The notes: a model not told the origin generated them from the sequence alone. A stretch of DNA of 64,000 bases from Anaerolineae bacterium (GCA_020849765.1 JADLAY010000034.1:558001-622000), one strand, 5' to 3'; shown: positions 40,830 to 50,480, counted from the first letter of the stretch. Numbers and translations are program-made.

Positions 40830-43241
40830 TTACCCCTGAGGCGCCAGATGGATGATCGTCACGCCGTCGCCGCCTTCCCTGGGCGTTGCCGCTGTCACCT
40901 TGCTGATCAGCGGGTGCTGGCCGACGACCTCCTGAACAGCGCGGCGGAGCGCTCCGGTGCCCTTGCCGTGGATGATCCGCGCGAACGGCAGCCCACTCAA
41001 GTAGGCCGCGTCGATATATTCGTCCAGCTTCTCCAGCGCTTCTTCCACGCGCGCCCCACGCAGATCCAGCTCCAGCCCCGGTGAGGCGGGCTTGGGCGCG
41101 GTCACGTCCTGCTGCGGCTTCTGATTCGCGTAGGCAGAGCGCCGACGCCGCTTGTGCTCTTTCTCTTCCGTCAGACTCGGCGGCTTGAGTTCGGCGATCT
41201 TCGCCCGCACACGGAGCGGACCAACCTGCACCGTCGCCTCGTCCTTGTCGAGCTCGTAGACCGTCCCCTGCGTCTTGAGCGACTCCAGCCAGACGGCATC
41301 ATTCAGCTTGGGCGACCAGGTCATCTCCGCGGGCATGTCGACCGCGTTGTCGACCGGCTGCGTGATCAGCCCGCCCAGGCCGTCGGCAGCGTTCTGCACC
41401 TGACGCAGGGCTTCCAGCGGCAGCGACGCATCGCGCATATCCTTGCGCAGGCGGCGGATCTCCTTGCGGAACTCATCCAGTTCGCCCTGCATGTCGCGGC
41501 GTGCCGCAGCAATGATATTACGCCGCTCTTCCTCGACCGCGTTCAGGCGCACGCCCAGGTCAGCCTGCTGCTCCTCGATCTGCTCACGCAGCGATGCGGT
41601 CTGCGCCTGCTGGCGCCGGATGTCCTCGCGCGTACGGTGGATCTCGTCCAGCAAGTCGTCGGCGACAAGATCTTCCGTCGCGACCATATTGCGCGCCGCG
41701 TCGATGATCTCGTCGTTCAGCCCCAGGCGTTTGGCAATGGCGAGCGCGTTGCTGCGTCCCGGCAGACCGACGATCAGCCGGTACGTCGGCGCCAGCGTCT
41801 GCAGGTCGAATTCGACGCTCGCGTTGCGCACGCCGGGCGTCTCGACGCTGTAGATCTTGAGTTCAGGATGATGCGTCGTCACCATCGTCGTCACGTGCCG
41901 CGCCAGCAAATAGCTCAGGATCGCCCGCGCCAGCGCCGATCCTTCACCAGGGTCGGTTCCCGCGCCCAGCTCATCCAGCAGCACGAGCGAACGGCTGTTG
42001 CACTCGCGCAAGATCTGGATCGTGTTGGTCATGTGCGAGGAAAACGTGCTCAGCGATTGTTCGATGCTCTGCTCGTCGCCGATGTCGGCGAAGATGCCTT
42101 CAAATACGCTCAGCTTGGCGTGTTCCGCGGGGACGTGCAAGCCGCACTGGGCCATCAAACAGAGCAGACCGACCGTCTTTAGCGAGACCGTCTTACCGCC
42201 GGTGTTCGGCCCGGTCACGACCAGTACCCAGGTGTTCTCATCGAATTCGACATCGATCGGCACGACATTGCCGGTCAGCAGCGGATGCCGCGCGGCGGTC
42301 AGTTCGATGGTGCTGCCGGGATGATCGGGGTTCTGGCCCGCTTTCGGCTCGCGGAAGGCCATCAGCTTCGGTTCGACCGCCCTCAGGCTCTCGGCATAGC
42401 GCGCCTTGGCGAACACCAGGTCGAGGTACGCCAGCACTTCGACTGTGCGCACGATCTGATCCGAGTAGTTGCCGCACAATTCCGTCACGGCTGCCAGGAT
42501 GCGCCGAATTTCCTTGTCTTCTTCAAGCTGGAGTTCGCGCCACTTGTTGTTCATCTCGACCGTGTCCAACGGCTCGATGAACAGCGTCGCGCCGCTCGAC
42601 GACGAATCGTGCACCACGCCGGCGATCTTGCCTTTGTGATCGGCCTTCAGCGGGATGACGTAGCGCCCGTTGCGTGTTGTGATCAGTTGTTCTTGGAGAT
42701 AGGGCTGGTTGGCACTGCTGCTGATAATGCGCTGGAGTTTTGTCTGCAAGCGGTCGAAGGCGATCTTCAGGTCACGGCGGATGATGGCGAGCTGCGGGCT
42801 GGCGGTATCGCGAATCTCGCCCTTGTCGTCCAGGATGCGCTCGATCTCCGATTGAACCTGCGCGCATTCCTCGATCTCGTTGGCGACGTCGGCCAGCAGC
42901 GGATACTGCCCCTTCATGCGCCCAATCGTGCGCTTGATCGTCGTCGCGCGCCGCAGCGTATGCCGGATGTCGAGCAGCATGCTCGGCTCGATCAGGATGC
43001 CGCGCGTCGCCGTCATCACCGGGTCGCGAACGTCGCGCGCGCCGCCCAGGCTGGTGTTCACTTTGTTCTCGAACATCGTCCTGGCTTCGCTGGTTTCCTG
43101 CTGCCATTCGCGCGCTTCGTCCAGGTGGGTCGCCGGGAAAAGATCGCGCGCGAGGTCTGCACCGGCGGAGAACGTGGTGAAGCTCGCGAGCTGATCAAGG
43201 ATCTTATGAAGTTCCAGGACTTGAGTCGTTTTTTCGTTCAT
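40830..43241 (-). CDS. mutS2: MutS2 (endonuclease / ribosome-rescue ATPase)
   Basis: 803 residues: MutS2 core without the mismatch-recognition domain, Walker A GPNTGGKT, Walker B LVLLDELGAGTDP, a long coiled-coil region (about 505-610), and a C-terminal Smr domain (about 725-803) with LDLRG and HGKGTGALR, the nuclease motif. In the family MutS2 suppresses homologous recombination and, in Firmicutes, splits collided ribosomes. All motifs are intact. It has no partner gene beside it, is convergent with the secreted hydrolase, and is divergent from the SH3b lipoprotein gene. Confidence 0.95.
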   Translation of the reverse strand: MNEKTTQVLELHKILDQLASFTTFSAGADLARDLFPATHLDEAREWQQETSEARTMFENKVNTSLGGARDVRDPVMTATRGILIEPSMLLDIRHTLRRATTIKRTIGRMKGQYPLLADVANEIEECAQVQSEIERILDDKGEIRDTASPQLAIIRRDLKIAFDRLQTKLQRIISSSANQPYLQEQLITTRNGRYVIPLKADHKGKIAGVVHDSSSSGATLFIEPLDTVEMNNKWRELQLEEDKEIRRILAAVTELCGNYSDQIVRTVEVLAYLDLVFAKARYAESLRAVEPKLMAFREPKAGQNPDHPGSTIELTAARHPLLTGNVVPIDVEFDENTWVLVVTGPNTGGKTVSLKTVGLLCLMAQCGLHVPAEHAKLSVFEGIFADIGDEQSIEQSLSTFSSHMTNTIQILRECNSRSLVLLDELGAGTDPGEGSALARAILSYLLARHVTTMVTTHHPELKIYSVETPGVRNASVEFDLQTLAPTYRLIVGLPGRSNALAIAKRLGLNDEIIDAARNMVATEDLVADDLLDEIHRTREDIRRQQAQTASLREQIEEQQADLGVRLNAVEEERRNIIAAARRDMQGELDEFRKEIRRLRKDMRDASLPLEALRQVQNAADGLGGLITQPVDNAVDMPAEMTWSPKLNDAVWLESLKTQGTVYELDKDEATVQVGPLRVRAKIAELKPPSLTEEKEHKRRRRSAYANQKPQQDVTAPKPASPGLELDLRGARVEEALEKLDEYIDAAYLSGLPFARIIHGKGTGALRRAVQEVVGQHPLISKVTAATPREGGDGVTIIHLAPQG

Positions 43242-43452
43242 GTGTGGTCGCGTTTGCTGCCTTCAATGCGGGCGCAGGCAGTATATCACGAGCGATGGTC
43301 TCGGTTCAATTGTGGGTTTATAAGAGGTCACAAGAGTGCAGCGATCATCATGAGCCGCTGGATGCGCGTCACCTGGGCCGTGCGGACGCGCATAGAGGAA
43401 AGATATGCTAAAATCACACATAGCAGTTTATGCGCCACAGTGAGGACGCACT

Positions 43453-44589
43453 ATGCGAAAATGGCTGATTGCTTTGTCAATCCTTGCGTTGACGATCCTG
43501 AGCGCCTGCAATCTTTCAACCGAACCTCCTGTCCAGCAAATACCTACAGCGACCGGAGCGGTCAGCGCACGCCCCGTGGTCGTGATTAATTCGCCGGAGA
43601 ACGGCAGTGAACATCCTGTCGATCAGCAAATTCTGGTCAGCGCAATCGCGACCGATAGCGTCGGCGTCACGCGGGTGCAACTGCTGGCCAACGGGCGCAT
43701 CGTCAAGACGATCTCGTCCGAATCGCCGACCGGCAGCCAGACTCTGAATGCCCTGCTCGATTACACGCCGCGCGAAACCGGAACACTGAATCTGTCCGTC
43801 GTCGCCTTCCGTTCTTCCATCGCCAGCGACCCCGCGTTGATCACCGTGACCGTCCGTGCCGAACAGGCTCAGGTGACGGCGACCAGTGCGCCGAATCCAA
43901 GTGTGCCGATCATCAACCCGAACGATCCGACCTGCCGTCTGCTCACCAACGTCGGCCTGAACGTGCGCCAGGGGCCGAGCACGGCCTACACGCGCATCAG
44001 TGTGCTCGCCGCCGGAACCGTGGTGCCCATCACGGGGCGCAACAATGACAATAGCTGGTGGCAGATCCGCGTTGGCACAACCATTGGTTGGGTCATCGAC
44101 GATTACGTCACTATCTACGGCATTTGCACGGGCATTCCAATTGTCCAGCCGCCGCCGCTGCCGACCAACACGCCGCTGCCCGCGTCTGCGACGCCCTTCC
44201 CGGCCACCTTCACGCCCATCGTGCCATCGGCAACGCCGGTGCCATCTCCGGCGGATCTGGTCGTCACCAATATCAGTGGTTCGAGCACGCTCACGCTCGA
44301 TGGCGGGGGTGTCAGCTCCACCTATACGGTCACCATCACCAACACGGGTGCCAGCACTACGTCGCAGTTCAACAACGACATCACCATCCTGCCGGGCAAC
44401 GACATCATTCCGCTCGGCGTCGTGGCGAACCTGGGGCCAAGTGAAAGCATCATCCTGAATGTGAGCATCACCTTCAGCGCGGCGGGAACGTACACGCTCC
44501 AGGCGCGCGCGGATAGCGATGCCCAGGTGACAGAGCAAAGTGAGGTCAATAACGTCGGTATCTTCACAGTCACGGTCAATAATCCCTAG
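43453..44589 (+). CDS. SH3b/CARDB-type lipoprotein
   Basis: 378 residues with a lipoprotein signal (lipobox LSAC, Cys19). An Ig-like domain follows (about 36-135, VVVINSPENGSEHPVDQQI...ATDSVGVTRVQLLANG, given as INSPENGSEHP and DSVGVTRVQLL), then one SH3b module (about 155-222, LNVRQGPSTAYTRI), a Thr/Pro linker and a CARDB-like adhesion domain (about 270-378, ADLVVTNISGSS ... VNNVGIFTV). It is likely lipid-anchored on the outer face and may bind wall or carbohydrate. GAGG precedes ATG. A hairpin (44613-44648) lies past its stop. Confidence 0.82.
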   Translation: MRKWLIALSILALTILSACNLSTEPPVQQIPTATGAVSARPVVVINSPENGSEHPVDQQILVSAIATDSVGVTRVQLLANGRIVKTISSESPTGSQTLNALLDYTPRETGTLNLSVVAFRSSIASDPALITVTVRAEQAQVTATSAPNPSVPIINPNDPTCRLLTNVGLNVRQGPSTAYTRISVLAAGTVVPITGRNNDNSWWQIRVGTTIGWVIDDYVTIYGICTGIPIVQPPPLPTNTPLPASATPFPATFTPIVPSATPVPSPADLVVTNISGSSTLTLDGGGVSSTYTVTITNTGASTTSQFNNDITILPGNDIIPLGVVANLGPSESIILNVSITFSAAGTYTLQARADSDAQVTEQSEVNNVGIFTVTVNNP

Positions 44590-44612
44590 CGTAGGGAAAA
44601 CCTCAAGCGCCC

Positions 44613-44648
44613 ACCTGTAGGCACACCAACTATGATGTGTCTACAGGT
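44613..44648. repeat. Long imperfect hairpin before the 1147-residue gene
   Basis: ACCTGTAG + G + CACA (44613-44625), loop of 10, then TGTG + T + CTACAGGT (44636-44648): 13 pairs including one G-T. No T-tract follows, so it is a poor terminator. It lies 51 bases upstream of the next start and may be regulatory. Confidence 0.5.
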
Positions 44649-44699
44649 AAACGCAGTATTGGGGTACCGTGTGCGATAAGTTTGAATGGGACAACGGCG

Positions 44700-47600
44700 A
44701 TGGCGATACGTGTACTGATAGTCAACCGGCAGCTTGCATTCTCGGTCGCACTGAAGCAATCTCTTGAACGCACAGGCGCGTTCGAGGTGCATCCCTTCAC
44801 CACCGCAGATGCCGCCGCCGAATACTTGCAGGCGCATCCACAGGATGTCGTCTTGCTCGATTTCAACAGCGTTGCGCCCAACGGCGCTGCCGTGGTCGAT
44901 GCCTTGCGCCGCCTGCAGCCCGGAATCGCCATTGTCGTCAGCCCCAAACAGAGCGCTGAAACGATGCGCTCCCTGGCGCTCCAGGAAAACATCGACCCGC
45001 CCTTCACCACGCGCGACGTGATTCCACTGCTCAACCGCGCGGTCGAAGCGATGCGTTACAGCGAAGACGAGCAATCAGAGCCAGAGCCGGGACGTCCTGG
45101 CGAGATCGGCGACCGAGAACTGCGCCCGTACATGGTGAGTACGGATATCTTCCAACAAGGACAAGACGCCCCGCCGTCAGAGAAATCCCAAAAGGGATCG
45201 CAGTTTCGTCGCCCCGGCGAGATCGATCCGTCGGAGTTGGAGCCGCGCACGGACGTCTTCAAAGAGTCTGAAGCCGAACCCAAGCAAGCACCGCCATCGC
45301 GCCGGATCGGTGAATACCCGACGAGTGAACTACCCTCGCCGACGACCGACACGCTGCACGCCGAATGGGAGAGCGATGACGTCGTTTCGCAGCCGCCGCA
45401 GGAACGCACAAAGCTCCCGCCGGCCCTCGACGAGAGCGATCCACGCCCACCGGCCCGCTACGTCGTCAGAGAATTCCCTAAAGTGTCCGGCGAAGATGAG
45501 AACAAAGAGATCAGCGAACAGGATCTGCTCAACTACGCCTTCAATCAGGATGAGGCGAACCGCGCCGCTGCCGAAAGAGAAGCTCAGCAGCCGCGCCAAG
45601 CCGCCGAATATCGGGTGACGGATACGGACAGCGACGAAGCCGACGACGAGAGCGCCGCCGCCATGTGGGAACCGCTCACACGCGCAGAGCAGGCGCCGGT
45701 GGAAGAAGAGGAAGACGAGGCGATCTCGTTTGATTTCGACTTTGACGAAGAAGAGGAAGAAAGCGGTTCGGATACGCCAGTGAGGCTGCCGTTCGACGAT
45801 GTCGGCCCGGTCGCGGAATGGCTCGACGAAGCCATCCAGACCGAAGACGAGGTCCCGAATAAGGCGGCAGAATCGCCACGGACCGTGACCGACTTCTTAA
45901 AAGCGCGCACGAGCGAACTCGAGATGCTCGAGGTGGCGGAACAGAATCGCTCAGACGACGAGCGGGACTGGGACTTCCCGGAAGATGACATCCTGGCCGC
46001 GGATAGCTGGCCTGAAGGTGACGAGGAACCGCCGCGCGACCCGGAACAGGTTGCGCTAAGCCGCAAGCCGACCAACCCGCTGCCTGAATCAGTGCGCTCC
46101 AAACTGGCCAACGATGAATTGCTGGCCCAGCAGTTCGAAGTCGATTCGCTGGTCGACGACATGGCGGACGAGGGACAGGCCGCCCTTCCTGCCTTTGAGC
46201 AGTATCAAGCTCCCTTCGATAGCGAGATCGAGGACGACAGCTTCGAACCGCCGATGTCGCCCGACGACATCATTGCCTCGTGGGAGTCGCCTGACCTGCC
46301 AGAGAGCGAATCGCCGCACAGTACCAGCGAAACCCGGATGCTTGACGCCGACGACGGCATGGATGGCGTCGCTCGCCTGGAGCAGATTGCGGAGGAGATC
46401 CGGCACACACGGTCGACGGCGAAATTGCAGCCGCAGCCACAGTCTCAACCGGAAGAACTGCCAGACGAGCCGCAAGACCAGATCTTCCAGAAGCTCGCGG
46501 CGGAAGAACCGCCCATGCCGACTGAGATGGATGGCGATACAAGCGGCACCGTCGGCGATTTGTACGCCGGTGTGCACGACCCGGCTTTCCAGAACGTGCT
46601 TCAGATTTTGCGCGGCGAAGAAGATGCCGCCAACGAAGTTCGCGAGCCGGAGGCCGTCCTCTCTGATACGCCTTCAGAGGGACCCGTGATCACGCAGTCC
46701 GAGATTGAAGAGATCTTCACGTCCTTCAGTCGCCGCGACCGCCCACGTGATGAGTACAGTTTTGACGATATCCCGCCAACGGGAGAAAGCGCCTTCCCGG
46801 CACATCTGATTCTGGAAACGGCGCTCGACGAATCGACACCGGCGGACTCATTCTCGCTCGAACAACTGATCGCCAGCATCGAACGACAGCTAGGCCAGCA
46901 AAAACCAGGCGTGCGCCCGCTGCCGTCGTGGCAGGAAGATCAGAATGCGCTGCGCGGCGATCTGTACGTGCGCGAGCCTGACTTCCTGGCTGGCGTCATC
47001 GCGGATGTCGATTCGCTGCCCCATCTGGAAGATGAGGACGAATTCGGCGACGCAACCACCTATGCCGGTGAAGCGGTCGAGCCCACCCCGAATGCAGAAA
47101 CCGAACTCCTGCGCCCGGAGAACTATCCAACTTCACTGCCCGAAATGGATTGGATTCTGGAACCGCCGGTTACGGAAGATGATACGAACGACGGAACCCG
47201 TCCAATCGAAGCCGTGGAAGCGCCACAACCGCAGCCCGACGACCAGCTGCTGCGCATCGAGGACGAAGAACCGGAGTTCAATACCGAGTTCGAACGGCTG
47301 GCCGCCTTCAACCTCGAAACGGACGAAGAGCGCGAGGCCACCCCGTCGATGGGGCTGCCCGCCATTCAAGACCCCTACATCGCCCAGGTCGCGCTGAGCC
47401 TGACTCAGATTTCGCTGGAGGAGCTGGCAGCAGCCGTCCTTTCGCAGGAGAACGAGGTCATCGCGCACGCCGGGCGTATGGGCCGTAATGATATCGAGGA
47501 AGTGCGCCGGACGATCAACGATCAGTGGGATACCGGCTCGGAGCAGGCCAACATCCGCTTCATCACCCTGGCAAGCAGCGGCAAAGACTACCTGCTCTAT

Positions 47601-48143
47601 TCGCGGCGCACCGTCAATGATCTGACGCTCTCGCTCCTCTTCCCTGGCTCGACGCCGATGCGCGACATTCGTAAGCAAGGCAAACGGCTGATTGAGGCCT
47701 TGATGTCGGTGCCCGAACCGGAGGTTTACGACGACGCCGAAGCAGATGGTGAGAGTATGTTCATGGCGGCGGCAGAATCCGACGTACGTAGCGTCTATAC
47801 CTATATATGGCTGTTGCGTGATCCGGATCTGCACCTGAACGAGATGGTCGCAAGCGCTATCGAGTCCGGCCTCAGGGTTCAACTTGAGGAACGAAACTGG
47901 CAAATCCTGGATCTGCAGGTCAGAGATGAATGCGTCTATTTGTTGGCGGATGTGCCGGGCGAAATGCCCCCCTACGAGGTGATACGCGATCTGAAGCGTC
48001 GCTCGGCGGAAATCGCCCGCAAACAAAACGCCATCTTCGGCAGGCATGACGTGTGGGCAGATAGCTACCTGATCGTCACGCCGGGTCGCGAGTTGGGTGA
48101 AGACGAAATCCAGGAATTCATTAGTTTCGAGCGGATATCCTAA
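44700..48143 (+). CDS. Receiver-like / roadblock-like / IS200-transposase-like fusion
   Basis: 1147 residues. Residues 1-115 look like a receiver (VVLLDFNSVAPNG keeps a central Asp, but the N-terminal acidic pair is LIVNRQ). Residues about 120-890 are a very acidic low-complexity region with many Glu/Asp-Pro segments. Residues about 892-1005 resemble a roadblock/LC7 domain (LSLTQISLEELAAAVLSQ). Residues about 1031-1147 align with IS200-type Y1 transposases (RDECVYLLADVPGEMPPYEVIRDLKRRS, given as CVYLLADVPGEM and VIRDLKRRS; DVWADSYLIVTPGR; EIQEFISFE). The HUH histidines are Cys1078 and Tyr1080 and the catalytic Tyr is Phe1140, so it cannot cleave DNA in the usual way. moaA follows after three bases. 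Confidence 0.7.
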   Translation: MAIRVLIVNRQLAFSVALKQSLERTGAFEVHPFTTADAAAEYLQAHPQDVVLLDFNSVAPNGAAVVDALRRLQPGIAIVVSPKQSAETMRSLALQENIDPPFTTRDVIPLLNRAVEAMRYSEDEQSEPEPGRPGEIGDRELRPYMVSTDIFQQGQDAPPSEKSQKGSQFRRPGEIDPSELEPRTDVFKESEAEPKQAPPSRRIGEYPTSELPSPTTDTLHAEWESDDVVSQPPQERTKLPPALDESDPRPPARYVVREFPKVSGEDENKEISEQDLLNYAFNQDEANRAAAEREAQQPRQAAEYRVTDTDSDEADDESAAAMWEPLTRAEQAPVEEEEDEAISFDFDFDEEEEESGSDTPVRLPFDDVGPVAEWLDEAIQTEDEVPNKAAESPRTVTDFLKARTSELEMLEVAEQNRSDDERDWDFPEDDILAADSWPEGDEEPPRDPEQVALSRKPTNPLPESVRSKLANDELLAQQFEVDSLVDDMADEGQAALPAFEQYQAPFDSEIEDDSFEPPMSPDDIIASWESPDLPESESPHSTSETRMLDADDGMDGVARLEQIAEEIRHTRSTAKLQPQPQSQPEELPDEPQDQIFQKLAAEEPPMPTEMDGDTSGTVGDLYAGVHDPAFQNVLQILRGEEDAANEVREPEAVLSDTPSEGPVITQSEIEEIFTSFSRRDRPRDEYSFDDIPPTGESAFPAHLILETALDESTPADSFSLEQLIASIERQLGQQKPGVRPLPSWQEDQNALRGDLYVREPDFLAGVIADVDSLPHLEDEDEFGDATTYAGEAVEPTPNAETELLRPENYPTSLPEMDWILEPPVTEDDTNDGTRPIEAVEAPQPQPDDQLLRIEDEEPEFNTEFERLAAFNLETDEEREATPSMGLPAIQDPYIAQVALSLTQISLEELAAAVLSQENEVIAHAGRMGRNDIEEVRRTINDQWDTGSEQANIRFITLASSGKDYLLYSRRTVNDLTLSLLFPGSTPMRDIRKQGKRLIEALMSVPEPEVYDDAEADGESMFMAAAESDVRSVYTYIWLLRDPDLHLNEMVASAIESGLRVQLEERNWQILDLQVRDECVYLLADVPGEMPPYEVIRDLKRRSAEIARKQNAIFGRHDVWADSYLIVTPGRELGEDEIQEFISFERIS

Positions 48144-48146
48144 GGA

Positions 48147-49172
48147 ATGCACGAACAACATCAGGGCACCGTCACTGACAAGCGGAATCGCCCACTTCGA
48201 GATCTGCGCATCTCTGTCACAGATCGCTGTAACTTTCGTTGTCCCTATTGCATGCCCGCCGAGATCTTCGGCGACCACTATCGCTTCCTGCCCAAGGAGA
48301 GCGTCCTCACCTACGAGGAAATGACGCGGCTGACGCGCATCATCATTCGCCTTGGCGCGGTCAAGCTGCGCCTGACCGGCGGCGAACCGCTGGTGCGCCA
48401 GGACATTGACCAGCTCATCAGCCAGCTCGCCGGGCTGGATGGCGCGCATGACATGGCGTTGACGACCAACGGCGTTCGCCTGCCGCGCATGGCGCAGAAG
48501 ATCAAGGATGCCGGTTTGCAGCGCGTCACGGTCAGCCTCGACAGCCTCGATAACGACGTGTTCCGCCAGATGAACGGCAATCGCGCCGACGTCCAGGACG
48601 TCCTGGCGGGCATCGATGCGGCCATCGCCGCCGGGCTGACGCCGATCAAGATCAACACGGTCGTGAAGCGCGGCGTCAACGATCACACGCTGGTCGACCT
48701 GGCGCGCTGGGCCAAAGATCAGGGCTTCATCCTGCGCTTCATCGAATACATGGATGTCGGCAATCGTAACGGCTGGAAGATGGAGCACGTCGTCTCCGCC
48801 CGCGAAATCGCCGAGATCGTCGACAAAGCCCTGCCCCTGGAGCGGCTGCCGCGCAACTACGAAAGCGAGACGGCCGTACGCTATGGTTACCGCGACGGTG
48901 GCGGCGAAATCGGCATTATCGCATCGGTCACGATGCCGTTTTGCGGCGACTGTTCGCGCATGCGCCTGTCGCCAGATGGGCATATCTACACCTGCCTGTT
49001 CGCCGTCCAGGGCACCGATCTGATGACGCCATTGCGCGCCGGGGCAAGCGACGACGAACTGGAGACGATCATTCGCGATACGTGGACGAACCGTGCCGAT
49101 CGCTATTCTGAGATCCGTTCGACGGTCTCAAGCTCTGCCGACAAGATTGAGATGTACTACATCGGGGGCTGA
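48147..49172 (+). CDS. moaA: GTP 3',8-cyclase MoaA
   Basis: 341-residue radical-SAM enzyme, first step of molybdenum cofactor synthesis from GTP. N-terminal cluster motif CNFRCPYC, GGEP loop in LTGGEPLVR, and a second 4Fe-4S site in FCGDCSRMRLSPDGHIYTC (C-x2-C-x13-C). It ends in the Gly-Gly pair (YIGG) needed by the family. It begins three bases after the preceding 1147-residue gene, so the two are probably cotranscribed, but no moaC, moaE or moeA is in the window. That coupling is odd, since the neighbour looks like a signalling protein. Confidence 0.95.
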   Translation: MHEQHQGTVTDKRNRPLRDLRISVTDRCNFRCPYCMPAEIFGDHYRFLPKESVLTYEEMTRLTRIIIRLGAVKLRLTGGEPLVRQDIDQLISQLAGLDGAHDMALTTNGVRLPRMAQKIKDAGLQRVTVSLDSLDNDVFRQMNGNRADVQDVLAGIDAAIAAGLTPIKINTVVKRGVNDHTLVDLARWAKDQGFILRFIEYMDVGNRNGWKMEHVVSAREIAEIVDKALPLERLPRNYESETAVRYGYRDGGGEIGIIASVTMPFCGDCSRMRLSPDGHIYTCLFAVQGTDLMTPLRAGASDDELETIIRDTWTNRADRYSEIRSTVSSSADKIEMYYIGG

Positions 49173-49187
49173 AGCCGCGCCATCACA

Positions 49188-50480
49188 TCAACGGCGCAGA
49201 TTCATGATCTCCAGGATCAGCTTGTGGAAACTGCGCTGCGAATTATCCGCGTCGAACAGGATCGACCGCGCATGGGTCAGATCGGGCGGCAGCGTCGTTT
49301 CCGGCTCGGTGATAAGCGAGATCAGAGGCTTCTGCTGAGTTGAGAAATGGCGATACGCCATCTTGACGTAATTCGAAGCCAGCGAGGCCGTCGACACGAC
49401 GACGACGATGCCCCAGCATTCGTTGAGCGCCTGTTCCAGCGCATGACGCCAGTCATCGCCGTGCTGGACGAGATACTGATCGACCCAGGCCTGCACACCG
49501 GCCTGCTGGAAACTCGTCACCATCGACGCGACGACGTTATCCCAATCAGCGCGCGCATAGGCGATGAAGACCGAGTCGCTGAAGACACCCGACTGCCAGA
49601 CGGGCCGAAACTTGCCGGAGTGGCGCAGCAGATTGGTCGTCGTCGTCGAGCGCATCCGCTCGCCGCGCGACAGCAGCCCGGTCGTGCGCGTCATCGAGAT
49701 CGAATCAGGCAGGCTCAGTTGTCCGGTCTTGCCAGCCGGATCGACGCGCATGTCACCGAAGAAGCGGCGGTTCTGCTCGTCGCCGACGATAACCGTCTCT
49801 TCCAGCCCGGTGCGCACGTCTTCCAACTGCGCCACGAACTGAAGGCGCACCTGGCGCGCCAGTCGCAATACGTCGTTCGACTTGAGCAAGTGCGGTTGGG
49901 TGACCTCTGTATTGTTGACGTAGGTGCCGTTGGTCGAGCCCATATCTTCCGCGGCGTAGCCATCCGGCCCGCGGCGCAGGCGCGCGTGAAAGCGACTGAT
50001 CTCTGGGTCCTGGATGACGACGTCGTTGGAAAGATCGCGCCCGATGGTGACCATCATACCGTCGAGGTGATAGACGCTGCCGGTATCCGGCCCCATGGTG
50101 ATCATGAGGGAATAGCGATAGACCGGCTCGGCTTCGGGCGAGGTCGCGGGACTGAACTGCCCGAACATGTCCGCAGGTCTGGGAGTCACGCCGCGCTCGT
50201 ACTCCATGGTGATCGAATCGCCCAGTTCCACGATTGCACCACTTTGTAGCAGCCACGCGGTATTGACACGCTGCCCATTGATAAAAGTGCCGTTGCTAGA
50301 ATCCAAGTCTTCGACTTCATAGTCGTCCATCACGCGGCGCAGCTTGCAGTGTTCGCGACTTACTTCGTTGTCGCGAATCACGATGTCATTCTTGCTCCCA
50401 CGGCCGATGGAGATGGTGTCGACATCTAGCTCATATATGGCACCCGGCGTTGGTCCCCGCCGCATGATCAATCGGGGCAT
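49188..50480 (-). CDS. FHA-FHA-TIR protein
   Basis: 430 residues. FHA 1 (about 20-92) has IGRGSKNDI, SREH and SSNGTFING. FHA 2 (about 125-215) has IGRDLSNDV, SRFH and STNGTYVNN; both keep the phosphothreonine-binding residues. After a linker rich in Ser/Thr (RTTGLL...RSTTTTNLL), a TIR domain (about 302-420) reads DSVFIAYARADWDN, AGVQAWVDQYLVQHGDDW and VVVVSTASLASNY. The Glu two residues on from the plant-TIR site is Glu349 (WRHALEQ); the aligned residue is Ala, so NADase activity is uncertain. Three Hanks kinases in the window could phosphorylate its ligand. Tail to tail with moaA. Confidence 0.9.
   Translation of the reverse strand: MPRLIMRRGPTPGAIYELDVDTISIGRGSKNDIVIRDNEVSREHCKLRRVMDDYEVEDLDSSNGTFINGQRVNTAWLLQSGAIVELGDSITMEYERGVTPRPADMFGQFSPATSPEAEPVYRYSLMITMGPDTGSVYHLDGMMVTIGRDLSNDVVIQDPEISRFHARLRRGPDGYAAEDMGSTNGTYVNNTEVTQPHLLKSNDVLRLARQVRLQFVAQLEDVRTGLEETVIVGDEQNRRFFGDMRVDPAGKTGQLSLPDSISMTRTTGLLSRGERMRSTTTTNLLRHSGKFRPVWQSGVFSDSVFIAYARADWDNVVASMVTSFQQAGVQAWVDQYLVQHGDDWRHALEQALNECWGIVVVVSTASLASNYVKMAYRHFSTQQKPLISLITEPETTLPPDLTHARSILFDADNSQRSFHKLILEIMNLRR

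Noticed and set aside
47790..48143. Active IS200/IS605 insertion
   Set aside because: No left or right ends, no tnpB, all catalytic residues lost, and the segment is in frame within a larger gene.
47133..48983. Long minus-strand frame opposite moaA and the end of the 1147-residue gene
   Set aside because: Antisense shadow of two well-supported genes, with no family features of its own.
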